Source: Ruminococcus sp. (GTDB lineage Bacteria; Bacillota; Clostridia; Oscillospirales; Acutalibacteraceae). From it: a DNA stretch of 56,004 nt. Below are positions 42,601 through 51,718 of this stretch, in pieces; position 1 is the first letter of the stretch; the number at the start of each line of letters is the position of its first letter. The stretch is taken from the NCBI GenBank assembly GCA_022510955.1, contig JAFLSM010000012.1:1-56004 (forward strand). Direction: 5' to 3'. The translations under genes were made by a program, and so were the position numbers. The notes under the pieces were generated by a model. The model ran no database searches, had not been told where the DNA came from, and worked only from the letters and a program-made list of their open reading frames with translations.

Positions 42601-44834
42601 GGGGAACTCAGAATAAAGATTTCACCAGTATTCATAACGACGATATAACAGAGGTTCACACCATGACCATCTATTATATGGAACGCGGTTTGATGGACTC
42701 TAACCTTTCAATCGACTTCTCAACAATGCCTGCTAATACAGCAGTTCGTCTTGAGAAGGATGTTGAGACAGCAAATGTAAACGACGGTTTTGATGTTTAT
42801 ACAGATGAAAACGGTGATTCAATCTCCGGCTACGCAAGCAGAAACGATACATTTGACTTCACTCTTAACAGAGGAACATCTGTAAACAGTGTAACAAGCT
42901 CAACAGCAGGTTTCCGCTATACTCTTATTGATAATGTAGCTTCAAGCAATTCAAGAACCGGCAGTGTTGCATCCAACAACAGTGTTACTCTGAAAGATAA
43001 TCAGTTTGTGCGTTTCTTAAATCAGTTCTACGCAAATGATTATATAAAGGTTGTTGAAGCTAACGATACAAACAACACCTATAATTATACTACTCAGGTA
43101 GAGGTTTACGATTCCAGCGGTGTAGCTATTACTCCTACTAAGTTAGGATCAGGATATACAACTGTAAAATCTGGTGTATATCAGTTAGCTGATAATGACC
43201 GCCGAGTAGAATTCCTGCTTGACGGTGAAGGTAAAAACACAGCAACAGCAATCGTTAAATATACCAATATACCTGAAACTACAGACCTTGTTATAAGTAC
43301 CGAAATTCTTGACGACGCTAGAAATCCTGTAAACAGAGACGCAAGAAGATTTACTTATCAGCTTCAGGCTTATGTTGAAGGTGCTTGGCGAAATGTACCT
43401 TTTGATGCAGACATATATCTTTACACCTTATCAAGTGACGGAAATAATGTTGTGCCTATGACATCAAGCGGAGAAAGAGTTTACTATGAAACACTTATTT
43501 CTAAGGATGGTAAATTCTCACTGTCTAAGTACAACAAACTTATTATTCACGACTTGCCTGTTGGTATGAAATATAGAATTACTGCAACAAGAGATGTACT
43601 TTATGCTCCTGTCGGCTATTATGAAGGTGTAAATAATACATGTGATAAAGATCCTACCGGAGCAAAACAGAAATCATATGGAAGTGGTTATCGTACTGCA
43701 GAGTTTTCACTTGCTTCAAGTAATGCACCAGGCAGTACTGAAATTGTAACTCCTGAGCAAGGTATTGCATACGCTAACCAGATTCAATTAATTAATATGT
43801 TCTCTCCAAGTGGAGCTTCAATCAGTGCACAGAAACTTCTTGACGATGTAAAATACAGTGGCGATGCAGGTAAATTTGAGTTTAAGGCAGAATTAGTCGG
43901 CGGTCATATCACAGGTCTTACGGGAACTTCCAGCGAAAGAGACTTAACTTCTGCTGACGCTGAGAAATACAAATTTACTTCAACTACTGTAGGAGTATCT
44001 GCAACGGGCGATATAACTTGGAGCAGTAGTTCTGATACCTTTGATTACCCAGGTGACTACATTTATAAAATCACCGAAGTACAAGGTACTGACAGTACTT
44101 ATAAATATGATACAATAGCATACTACGCTTTGGTAAAGAATACCGGAGACGGCGATCCTATAGTATCATACTATAAAACATATTCAGGAAAAGGCGGTGA
44201 AAGCAGTCTTAGCAATAAGATTACTTCACCTGAAAGCCTTACAAATGGTGTTGTATTCAAGAACTATACAAACATTGATTATATTGATATCAGCTTTTTA
44301 AAGAAAGACGATAAGGGAACTGCTCTTGCAGGTGCAGAGTTTACTCTCTATACTGATGAAAACTGCACAACTGCAGGTATATCGGGAACCGAAATCGGGG
44401 GCGCTGTTGTAAGCACCAAGTTTGATAACAATAAACCGGTATTTACTAATCCTGTAACATCAGGTAAGGATGGTAAAGTAGTATTTAAAGGACTTGATTA
44501 TAATCCAGGAACAGATACTTCAAAACCGGATAAAACCTACTACATTAAAGAAACAAAGACAGTTTCCGGACATCAGCTTGTCCCCGGTGTGTACAAGGTT
44601 GAAATTTACTCTAACGGTACCTATAAGCTTTACTATAATAATACATTAGTAGGTAGCGGAGACAAAGATAACGGAAGCAGTGTTGTAGTTACAAATAATA
44701 CTCAGCCTGAACTTCCAAAGACCGGTGGAATCGGTGTTGGAATCTATTATGTAATAGGTGCAGTAATATTATTAATGGGTGTTTCCACATTAGTTTATTA
44801 TAAAAAGAAGGAAAAAACAGATTCCCGCTTTTGA
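39687..44834 (+). CDS. Large LPXTG-anchored fibro-slime adhesin/tip pilin
   Basis: 1715 residues, AAGGAGG before the ATG. Signal-anchor region at about 20-45. A fibro-slime/PA14-like domain (about 770-1035) has [21 protein letters not shown] and ETR-like [11 protein letters not shown]. A pilin domain (about 1375-1510) begins [21 protein letters not shown], like FctA isopeptide-linked pilins; a Cna-B/SpaA fold (about 1530-1665) has [10 protein letters not shown] and YYIKET. The C-terminus is LPKTG near 1676, a membrane span and KKKEK. It is likely the adhesive tip or major ancillary pilin fixed by the sortases at 47317 and 48338. Confidence 0.9.
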   Translation: [1715 protein letters not shown]

Positions 44835-44874
44835 TAAACTTCCGAAATAACAAAACTTATCTGATAAATCATAA

Positions 44875-44936
44875 GGGACGATGTTTACATCGTCCCGCAA
44901 ACAGAATTCCTCAGGTGCGGATGAAAAATCCACCTG
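44875..44936 (+). promoter_or_regulatory. Two hairpins between adhesin and backbone pilin genes
   Basis: GGGACGATG (44875-44883) pairs with CATCGTCCC (44888-44896), and TCAGGTG (44910-44916) with CACCTGA (44930-44936). No T-run follows, so they are more likely mRNA processing or attenuation structures that set unequal pilin levels. Confidence 0.5.
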
Positions 44937-44976
44937 AAAAATATTTTAAATTTAAATTAATGAAAGGACGATTTTA

Positions 44977-46749
44977 ATGAAAATCACAAAGAAAATCACA
45001 AGCTTATTGCTTGTAATGCTTCTTGCAGTTTCCGCGTTTGTATTCGCAATTCCTGCAAGCGCAGCAACTTATCCAACAAGCAATGTAACCTTAAAAATCC
45101 ACAAGTATGAATTATCTCATACTGATGCTAATGAGGGCAAAATCGGCAACAGCGGCACAGATGCTAACCCTAATTTCACAGCTCCGAGTGGTGCAACACC
45201 ACTCGCCGGTGTAGAGTTTTATATTTATAAAGTTGGCGACATAAATACACCTCAGCCTACTTCTTATACAACATCCGAATTTTCCCTTTTGGGTAAAGTA
45301 ACAACAGATGCAAACGGCGTTGCTGATTTCACGATTGGATCTCCTGATTTTGGTCTTTACTATGTAGAAGAAGGTGACGCACCTGCTAAGGTAACTCAAA
45401 AAAGTGCACCTTTCTTTGTATACCTTCCTTCAACAAATGCACAAGGTACTGACTGGCTCACAGAAGTTAATGTTTATCCTAAAAACCTTACAACACTTGC
45501 TTCAACATCTCTTACTAAAACAGTAAATAATGCAACTTATAATCCTTCAGATGTTGCAACAGCTCCAACATTTGCTCTTATTGATACAAGCAATGGAAAT
45601 GCTGAAGTAGTTACATTTACTCTTGCATCAAAAAATACAGCTGCACCTGCTCCTACAGTTTCTACAGATGCTAAATATGCATCAGTTACAGCAAGAATAG
45701 ATGCTACTGATCCAGGTAAAATGATCGTTGAAGGTCTTCCTACAGGTACTTACAAATGGACAGAAAAAACTGCTGTAACACTTGACGGTAGCGATACAGC
45801 TTTACCTAAAGCAGCAGATACAGCAACATTTACAGTAACAGCAAAAACCAGCAACAATCAAAACTTTGCATATACTATGGATAACTCAGCAACTCCAACA
45901 GTTACAAAAACTGCTGATGCTGATACACAGACAATCGGTAAAGATGTAGTATGGACAATTACACCATCTATCCCAAGCGATATTGCTACATACAAAAAAT
46001 ATGAAATTACTGATACAATTGCTAACGAACTCGATTTTGCAGGCGAAAGTGCTGTACAAGTGATAGGTTTAACAAGTGACCAGTACACATTAACTGTTAA
46101 TGGTAAATCAATTAAAATTGCAGTTAATGAAGCAGGTAGAAAAGCTCTTGCTGCTGTAGGTGCTTCACTTACAATTAAGATTACAACTCAGATTAACGCA
46201 AATGCTGTAGTTGATAAAGACATTGAAAACTCAGCTACACTCTCTTTTGAAAATCAGTATGGCACAACAGGTGAGCCAAGTTCTTCTGATACAGTAAAAA
46301 CCGGCGCTGCTCTCTTCAAGAAAGTAGATGCTTCTACAAATGCTGGTCTTGCAGGTGCTGAGTTTGAACTTCAGGATGCAAACGGAAACAAAATCAATGT
46401 TTCTTCAACAGGTGATGGTGAATATGTTGTTAATCCATCAGCTAATTCTTATGTAGTAACATCAGGCACAAACGGTAAGATTTACATTAAAGGTCTTGCT
46501 TACGGTAGCTACAAGCTCGTTGAAGTAAAGGCTCCTGCTGGATATCAGCTTATTACTGCTCCTTTTGAATTTACTGTAGGTGCTAATACTGCTACAACAG
46601 AGGTAACAATTAAGAACGTTCCACAGCCTCAGCTTCCAATCACAGGCGGCATGGGTACAATGCTCTTCACAGTTGCAGGTCTTGCACTCATCGGCGGCGG
46701 CGCATTCTTCTTCTTCCGTTCAAGAAAGTCTAAGAAAGAAGAAAACTAA
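44977..46749 (+). CDS. Backbone pilin (isopeptide-forming, SpaA/EbpC-like), LPXTG
   Basis: 590 residues. Signal peptide ends near PASAAT (about 30). The pilin motif VYPKN near residue 165 supplies the Lys for polymerisation by class C sortase. Cna-B-like folds follow, with an E-box YKLVEVKAPAGY near residue 511. The C-terminus has LPITG near 554, a hydrophobic span and SRKSKKEEN. These are the three signatures of a pilus shaft subunit. RBS GAAAGGACG precedes the ATG. A strong terminator ends the transcript. Confidence 0.94.
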   Translation: MKITKKITSLLLVMLLAVSAFVFAIPASAATYPTSNVTLKIHKYELSHTDANEGKIGNSGTDANPNFTAPSGATPLAGVEFYIYKVGDINTPQPTSYTTSEFSLLGKVTTDANGVADFTIGSPDFGLYYVEEGDAPAKVTQKSAPFFVYLPSTNAQGTDWLTEVNVYPKNLTTLASTSLTKTVNNATYNPSDVATAPTFALIDTSNGNAEVVTFTLASKNTAAPAPTVSTDAKYASVTARIDATDPGKMIVEGLPTGTYKWTEKTAVTLDGSDTALPKAADTATFTVTAKTSNNQNFAYTMDNSATPTVTKTADADTQTIGKDVVWTITPSIPSDIATYKKYEITDTIANELDFAGESAVQVIGLTSDQYTLTVNGKSIKIAVNEAGRKALAAVGASLTIKITTQINANAVVDKDIENSATLSFENQYGTTGEPSSSDTVKTGAALFKKVDASTNAGLAGAEFELQDANGNKINVSSTGDGEYVVNPSANSYVVTSGTNGKIYIKGLAYGSYKLVEVKAPAGYQLITAPFEFTVGANTATTEVTIKNVPQPQLPITGGMGTMLFTVAGLALIGGGAFFFFRSRKSKKEEN

Positions 46750-46854
46750 GTTAAATATTTCAGATTATTAATGAATAATCAAAAATTTCTGATTAAAGTT
46801 AATAATTGACTTATTTAATCAAAATTTAAAATTTATAATGTCATAAGGCATTTA

Positions 46855-46886
46855 CAGGCGGAGGCTTTCCCTCCGCCTGTTTTTTA
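46855..46886 (+). terminator. Intrinsic terminator after the backbone pilin
   Basis: CAGGCGGAGG pairs with CCTCCGCCTG over 10 bp, followed by six T residues. Confidence 0.93.
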
Positions 46887-46896
46887 TGACCTTCAA

Positions 46897-47062
46897 CAAG
46901 TTTTCTTAATATGTAACCATTGCAACCTAAAGATTTACTTCTGTGTAAAGGTAACAATCCATAACTAATAAGAATAAGTTTATTTAATTGAAAACTGTTT
47001 GTACATGAAAGGGTGTTTTCATATGGTGCATTCTGCTTGGATAGTGCAGACCAACGGTTAAT
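46897..47062 (+). ncRNA. Candidate structured RNA, copy 3 (long form)
   Basis: This matches 2533-2712 along its whole length. The 5' half shares ATGTAACCATTG, AAGAT and ACTTCTG. The outer stem is here AACTGTT..G with C..AACGGTT and the inner hairpin CATGAAA..TTTCATATG. Compared with copy 1 these stems differ on both sides, so pairing is kept. The TCTGCTTGGATAG stretch is conserved. A T-run follows. The rest of 46750-47316 has the terminator and a MITE copy. Confidence 0.4.
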
Positions 47063-47172
47063 TTTTCTGCAAAATTTTAATGTAATTTTTCTCTTAAGTC
47101 ATCACATAATCAACAACTATTTATCATTGTAATTCTTTATTTTTTCTGTTATAATAATCTAATAACCTCTAA

Positions 47173-47293
47173 TACTAATCTTCAATAAATAGTAGATATC
47201 TTTCCGTCATATTTTTCACTGTACTGCGTCCTTCTTCTTGTGCAGCACAAAATTTGCTCGAAAATCATTCTACTCTTCTATTGGCGATTAGTA
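47173..47293. repeat. MITE-like element, copy 2 (121 bp), upstream of the sortase genes
   Basis: TACTAATCTTCAATAAA at the left and the reverse complement TACTAATCGCCAATAGAAG at the right. It matches 9761-9916 apart from the missing internal segment. It lies 23 bases before the sortase start codon, in its leader. Confidence 0.7.
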
Positions 47294-47316
47294 TAAACAC
47301 ATCCCGGGTGGTATAT

Positions 47317-48381
47317 ATGAAAAATAAAAAATCTGTAATAACAAGTGCAGAAATACAACCTAAAACTAAAAAGAAACGCTCAAAGGCAAAATCACTGATA
47401 CCGCTTTTGATTATTTTATTGGGTGCTTGTGTACTTTTATATCCTGCCATGGGTAATGTAATTTCATATTGTCAACAAATGAATGTTGTTGCCGAATATG
47501 AAAAACAAGTTTCGGAAATGAAATCAAAAGATATTGAGATACAAAAGAAGCTTGCTATTGAATATAACCAAAATTTAGGACAAATTGTAGTAAACGATCC
47601 TTTTGCTGATTTGGAGTCTTCTGCTCCCTCTACAGAGGTAACTCAGCCCACTGAAGAGCAAGACCCTGATGATTATTTTGAGATGTTGACAATAAGCAAC
47701 AATAATGTAATGGGCTTTATAAAAATCCCCGATATTAAGCTTACCTGTCCTATTTTTCACGGTACCAGCGAGGCTCAGTTGCAAGTAGGCGTAGGACATC
47801 TTCAAGGTACATCACTTCCTGTAGGCGGACTTGGCTCCCATTGTGTTATTACAGGTCATACAGGAATTCCGGGTAATATGCTTTTTACCGACCTTGATAA
47901 GCTTGAAGTAGGTGACAAGTTCTATCTTCATATTCTTGATGAAGTTCTGGCATATGAAATCGACCAGATTAATATTGTAGAACCTCAGGATACTTCAAAG
48001 CTTCAAATTGAGCGTGATAATGATTTGTGTACCTTGGTAACTTGCACTCCCTACGGTATCAATTCACATAGACTTCTTGTTAGAGGAGTAAGAACGGAAT
48101 ATGTTGATTTTGAAGACGAATATGAGGCTGAAACCGTTTTAACTACTGATTCTGACGGAAATATAATATCAAAGCCAGTTGACAGCGATATGATAAATAT
48201 TTTCGGTATTCTTATACCAAAATGGGTGCTGTGGGTGATGATTCCTGTTGGAGCAATCCTAATCGCATTCATTATTTTCGTTATTTTACGCAAAAGAAAA
48301 CGCAGTAAAGAAAGCTCAAAAAGGTTGATCGATAAAGATGAGCAAAGAAACCAAAACCAAGAAGAAAATAACAAAGAGTAA
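47317..48381 (+). CDS. Class C sortase with C-terminal membrane anchor
   Basis: 354 residues from the ATG at 47317; GGGTGG 5 bases upstream is a weak site, and longer readings enter the MITE. N-terminal membrane span (about 25-45), the lid motif DPF in VVNDPFADL, catalytic His in VITGHTG, Cys in TLVTCTPYGI, Arg in SHRLLVRG, and a C-terminal span (WVLWVMIPVGAILIAF), all typical of pilus-polymerising sortases. Its 3' end overlaps the next sortase by 44 bases. Confidence 0.93.
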   Translation: MKNKKSVITSAEIQPKTKKKRSKAKSLIPLLIILLGACVLLYPAMGNVISYCQQMNVVAEYEKQVSEMKSKDIEIQKKLAIEYNQNLGQIVVNDPFADLESSAPSTEVTQPTEEQDPDDYFEMLTISNNNVMGFIKIPDIKLTCPIFHGTSEAQLQVGVGHLQGTSLPVGGLGSHCVITGHTGIPGNMLFTDLDKLEVGDKFYLHILDEVLAYEIDQINIVEPQDTSKLQIERDNDLCTLVTCTPYGINSHRLLVRGVRTEYVDFEDEYEAETVLTTDSDGNIISKPVDSDMINIFGILIPKWVLWVMIPVGAILIAFIIFVILRKRKRSKESSKRLIDKDEQRNQNQEENNKE

Positions 48382-49198
48382 AAAACTGCTGATAATATCG
48401 GCATGTTTTGTGCTTGCAGGATTTATAGTCATGTTTTTTCCAAATGCTGCAAAGTTTTACACAGGCGTTGAGCAGGGGAATAGAATACAGCAATTTGAGG
48501 ATAATGTTGAAAAGGCAAAAGAAGAGGCCCAAAATGAAAATATTCAGTATTCTACTGACCCTGACTTACCTGAGGCAAGGGAAAACGAATATTCTGATAC
48601 ACCTCTTGTAACGGATACCCAAGCTCAGAATTCTCAAACAACACATGAATCTCAGAAATACGATCCTGAACTTTTGGCAAGACTTTACAGCGATATAGTT
48701 AAATATAATAAAGATTTATATGAATCGGGACAACAGCTTTTAGACCCTTTTGCATATGAGCAAGAGAGCTTTAATCTTGCACAGTATAGCGTTTATGATA
48801 ATATATTCGGCTATGTATCAGCACCGTCAATTAATCTTAATTTGCCTATTTATCTTGGTGCAAGCAAAGATAATATGTGGCTTGGCGCAACACAGATGAC
48901 CGGAACTTCAATACCCATAGGCGGAACTAATACCAACGCAGTTTTGGCAGGGCATAGAGGAGTAATAAATATGACTATGTTTGATAACATAGTTTTCCTT
49001 GAAGAGGGGGATTCTGTATTTATAAATAATTTTTGGTCTAAGCTTGAATATAAGGTAGTAGGTACAGAAATTATTTTGCCCACCGAATCAGATAAAACAA
49101 AGATACAGTCTGACAAGGATATGCTTACACTGCTTACCTGCCATCCATACGGCTATTCAAGTTATAGATACATTGTGTATTGTGAAAGAGTAAAATAA
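48338..49198 (+). CDS. Second class C-like sortase
   Basis: 286 residues, start inside the first sortase (AAAGATG, weak RBS), suggesting translational coupling. N-terminal membrane span (about 15-35), lid-like LDPFAYE, catalytic His in LAGHRG, Cys in LLTCHPYGY, Arg in SYRYIVY. No C-terminal membrane span, unlike the first. The two may handle different steps, such as shaft polymerisation and tip addition, but which does which cannot be told from sequence. Confidence 0.92.
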   Translation: MSKETKTKKKITKSKKLLIISACFVLAGFIVMFFPNAAKFYTGVEQGNRIQQFEDNVEKAKEEAQNENIQYSTDPDLPEARENEYSDTPLVTDTQAQNSQTTHESQKYDPELLARLYSDIVKYNKDLYESGQQLLDPFAYEQESFNLAQYSVYDNIFGYVSAPSINLNLPIYLGASKDNMWLGATQMTGTSIPIGGTNTNAVLAGHRGVINMTMFDNIVFLEEGDSVFINNFWSKLEYKVVGTEIILPTESDKTKIQSDKDMLTLLTCHPYGYSSYRYIVYCERVK

Positions 49199-49217
49199 AA
49201 AAACGGAGGAATTAGTT

Positions 49218-49559
49218 ACGAAAAGTTTTACTAAAGCAATCAAATTAATTACTGCGTTAAGTATGTCAGTATGCATTATATTTTGCTTATCTAGCTGTTC
49301 AAAATTTGCACGAAGAACTCCCTACACACAAGCTGAAATGGAAAGCTATTTAGAGAAAACTTATGGTGAGGAATTTTCTGTTATTTCCAGAGAAGAAATA
49401 TACGATTCCTATACGGGAACTCTTAAATATATTGATTATGAGGTTTGTCACGATGATACAGGCAAACTGTTTAATGCCAGAGATATGTATGACGGTGCAT
49501 TTGCAGGTTATGGCGTATATGACGATTTTGAAAAGATTATTGGTACTGATGATAATTAA
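49218..49559 (+). CDS. Small lipoprotein of the pilus locus, probable non-AUG start
   Basis: About 113 residues if started at an ACG at 49218, which is 9 bases after GGAGG (49204-49208). The first ATG, at 49263, has no RBS and would cut the basic start of the signal peptide. From 49218 the N-terminus reads KSFTKAIKLI.. and the lipobox is CLSSC, so the signal is complete. The remaining 80 residues are acidic and Tyr-rich, with no recognised domain. It is the last gene of the sortase transcript. Confidence 0.6.
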   Translation, partial: TKSFTKAIKLITALSMSVCIIFCLSSCSKFARRTPYTQAEMESYLEKTYGEEFSVISREEIYDSYTGTLKYIDYEVCHDDTGKLFNARDMYDGAFAGYGVYDDFEKIIGTDDN

Positions 49560-49693
49560 TTGATTTTCTCAAAATTTTCATTAATAAAAAATTTAGAATA
49601 AAATCTGATAAAAAATTACGAAATTCTCTCCGTTAACACTTTCCAAATATAATTTAAAATTTCTTAAAAAATGTATTTTTAATCGGTGATTTA

Positions 49694-50815
49694 ATGATTT
49701 ACCTTGACTATTCTGCTCACACTCCCTCATACAGCGAGGTTCTTGACTGTTTTTGCAAATATGAGAAAGAGTTTATAGGAAATGCAAACTCTGCTCATTT
49801 TGCAGGACGCAGTGCTAATGAAGAAATAAAGAAAATAACAAAATCTATAGCCCAAATTCTTGGTGCAGAGCCTGATGAAATAATTTATACTTCGGGTGCA
49901 AGCGAAGCTAATAACCTTGCAATCAAGGGAATTGCCAGAGCAACAAGACATACGGGAAAGCACATAATATCCACACCATTAGAGCATTCCTCTGTCAGCG
50001 GTCCTCTTACCGCATTGCAGGAGCAGGGCTATGAAATTGACCTTGTTGATATAAAACGTGACGGAAGAATTGACCTTGAACACTTGTCCGAGCTTTTAAG
50101 AAAAGATACAGTTTTGATAGCGGTATGTGCTGTTGACAGCGAGCTTGGCACCATACAACCTGTAAAAGAGATATCAGAGCTTCTTAAAGCTTTTCCGAAT
50201 TGTCGGCTTCATATTGACGCTACACAGGCAGTAGGTAAGATTCCTTTATCCTTTGAGGGAATTGATACAATGAGCCTTTCTGCTCATAAGTTTTACGGTC
50301 TAAATGGCAGCGGTATACTCATAAAAAGGAAGGGGCTTGTGGTAGAACCGTTGATTCACGGAGGAGCAAGTACAACCATATATCGTAGCGGTACGCCTAC
50401 TCTTGCTCTTAATGCTTCCACTGAGTATGCACTCAGACAGGTAAACGAAAATTTTGAATGTAAATTTAAAACAGTTAAAGAATATAACAAATTTTTAAGA
50501 GATAAGCTTTCAGATTATAAAAATGTTCGTATAAACAGTCCTGAAAATGCAGTGCCTCATATACTGAATATCAGCGTAAACGGGGTAAAGGCTAAGGATT
50601 TTCATTCTGCACTTGATGAAAGAGGAGTATGTGTTTCGGTAAAGTCTGCTTGCTCTGTTGAGGGTACTCCCTCACGTTCGGTATATGCCGTAAGCAGAGA
50701 CAGAAAAAATGCCCTTTCTTCGTGGAGAATAAGTTTAAGTCATCTTACAACGAAAAAAGAGCTTGAAGAATTTTTAAATATATTTAACGGTTGCTATAGG
50801 GAGTTGACAAAGTGA
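49694..50815 (+). CDS. Cysteine desulfurase (NifS/IscS-like)
   Basis: 373 residues, GTGATTTA before the ATG is a poor RBS. It is a PLP enzyme that moves sulfur from cysteine to a protein persulfide. Visible are the N-terminal YLDYSAHTP, TPLEHSSV with the stacking His, the Schiff-base Lys in SAHKFYG and the catalytic Cys in KSACSVEG. Its end overlaps the next gene by GTGA, so it likely supplies sulfur to that tRNA-thiolation-like enzyme. Confidence 0.93.
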   Translation: MIYLDYSAHTPSYSEVLDCFCKYEKEFIGNANSAHFAGRSANEEIKKITKSIAQILGAEPDEIIYTSGASEANNLAIKGIARATRHTGKHIISTPLEHSSVSGPLTALQEQGYEIDLVDIKRDGRIDLEHLSELLRKDTVLIAVCAVDSELGTIQPVKEISELLKAFPNCRLHIDATQAVGKIPLSFEGIDTMSLSAHKFYGLNGSGILIKRKGLVVEPLIHGGASTTIYRSGTPTLALNASTEYALRQVNENFECKFKTVKEYNKFLRDKLSDYKNVRINSPENAVPHILNISVNGVKAKDFHSALDERGVCVSVKSACSVEGTPSRSVYAVSRDRKNALSSWRISLSHLTTKKELEEFLNIFNGCYRELTK

Positions 50816-51648
50816 GCAGAGAGTTTGAAAAATATGAGCTTGTTGAAAGAAGTATCATTAAAAAGTACAGAAAAGAAATATGGAATCCTTTTATAATAGC
50901 AATAAAGAATTATGAACTTATAAATGCCGGAGATAAAATTGCCGTATGTATTTCAGGTGGTAAGGATTCAATGCTTATGGCAAAGCTTTTGCAGGAACTT
51001 CAAAAATACAGCGATGTTCCATTTGAGCTTGTTTATTTGGTTATGGATCCCGGATATAATGAAATCAATAGGCAGAAGATTGAAAGTAATGCAAAGCTTC
51101 TTAATATACCTATAACAGTTTTTGAAACAAATATTTTCGATGTAGCTAATAAAACAGATAAATCACCTTGTTATCTATGTGCCAGAATGAGGAGAGGGCA
51201 TTTATATAAAAAGGCTCAGGACTTAGGTTGTAATAAAATTGCTTTGGGACATCATTTCAGTGATGTTATAGAAACGACGCTTATAGGAATGTTTTACGGC
51301 TCACAGCTTCAGTCTATGCCGCCAAAGCTTCATAGCACGAATTTTAAGGGAATGGAACTTATTAGACCAATGTACTGTATTCACGAGGATTCAATCCTTG
51401 CGTGGAAAAGATACAATGACCTTGAATTTATACAGTGCGCTTGTCGATTTACTGAAAACTGCACAATGTGCGATAACGGCGGCGGAGGTTCAAAGCGTCA
51501 GGAAATTAAAACACTGATAAAAAGATTAAAGCGTGATAATCCCAACATAGAAAAAAGTATTTTCAACAGCATACATTCCGTTTGTCTTGATACAATGGTA
51601 GGCTATAAAACAGACGGAGTTAAGCATTCATTTTTAGAGAAGTATTAA
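50812..51648 (+). CDS. TtcA-family PP-loop tRNA thiolation protein
   Basis: 278 residues, GTG start overlapping the desulfurase stop. The PP-loop SGGKDSMLMA near residue 47 adenylates the tRNA base. CYLC near residue 121 and a third Cys in FIQCACRF fit the iron-sulfur site of TtcA and TtuA. GHHFSDVIETTL is the second family motif. It probably makes 2-thiocytidine or a related thio base. Which tRNA is unknown. Confidence 0.88.
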   Translation: MSREFEKYELVERSIIKKYRKEIWNPFIIAIKNYELINAGDKIAVCISGGKDSMLMAKLLQELQKYSDVPFELVYLVMDPGYNEINRQKIESNAKLLNIPITVFETNIFDVANKTDKSPCYLCARMRRGHLYKKAQDLGCNKIALGHHFSDVIETTLIGMFYGSQLQSMPPKLHSTNFKGMELIRPMYCIHEDSILAWKRYNDLEFIQCACRFTENCTMCDNGGGGSKRQEIKTLIKRLKRDNPNIEKSIFNSIHSVCLDTMVGYKTDGVKHSFLEKY

Positions 51649-51670
51649 TTATATTTTAAAATATTTAATG

Positions 51671-51700
51671 CCCTGACTTAAACTAATAGTTTATCAGGGT
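51671..51700 (+). terminator. Hairpin after the TtcA-like gene
   Basis: CCCTGA-ct-TAAAC pairs with GTTTA-TCAGGG. The T-run is poor, so the strength is uncertain. Confidence 0.6.
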
Positions 51701-51718
51701 ATTAAACTTTATAGTGCA

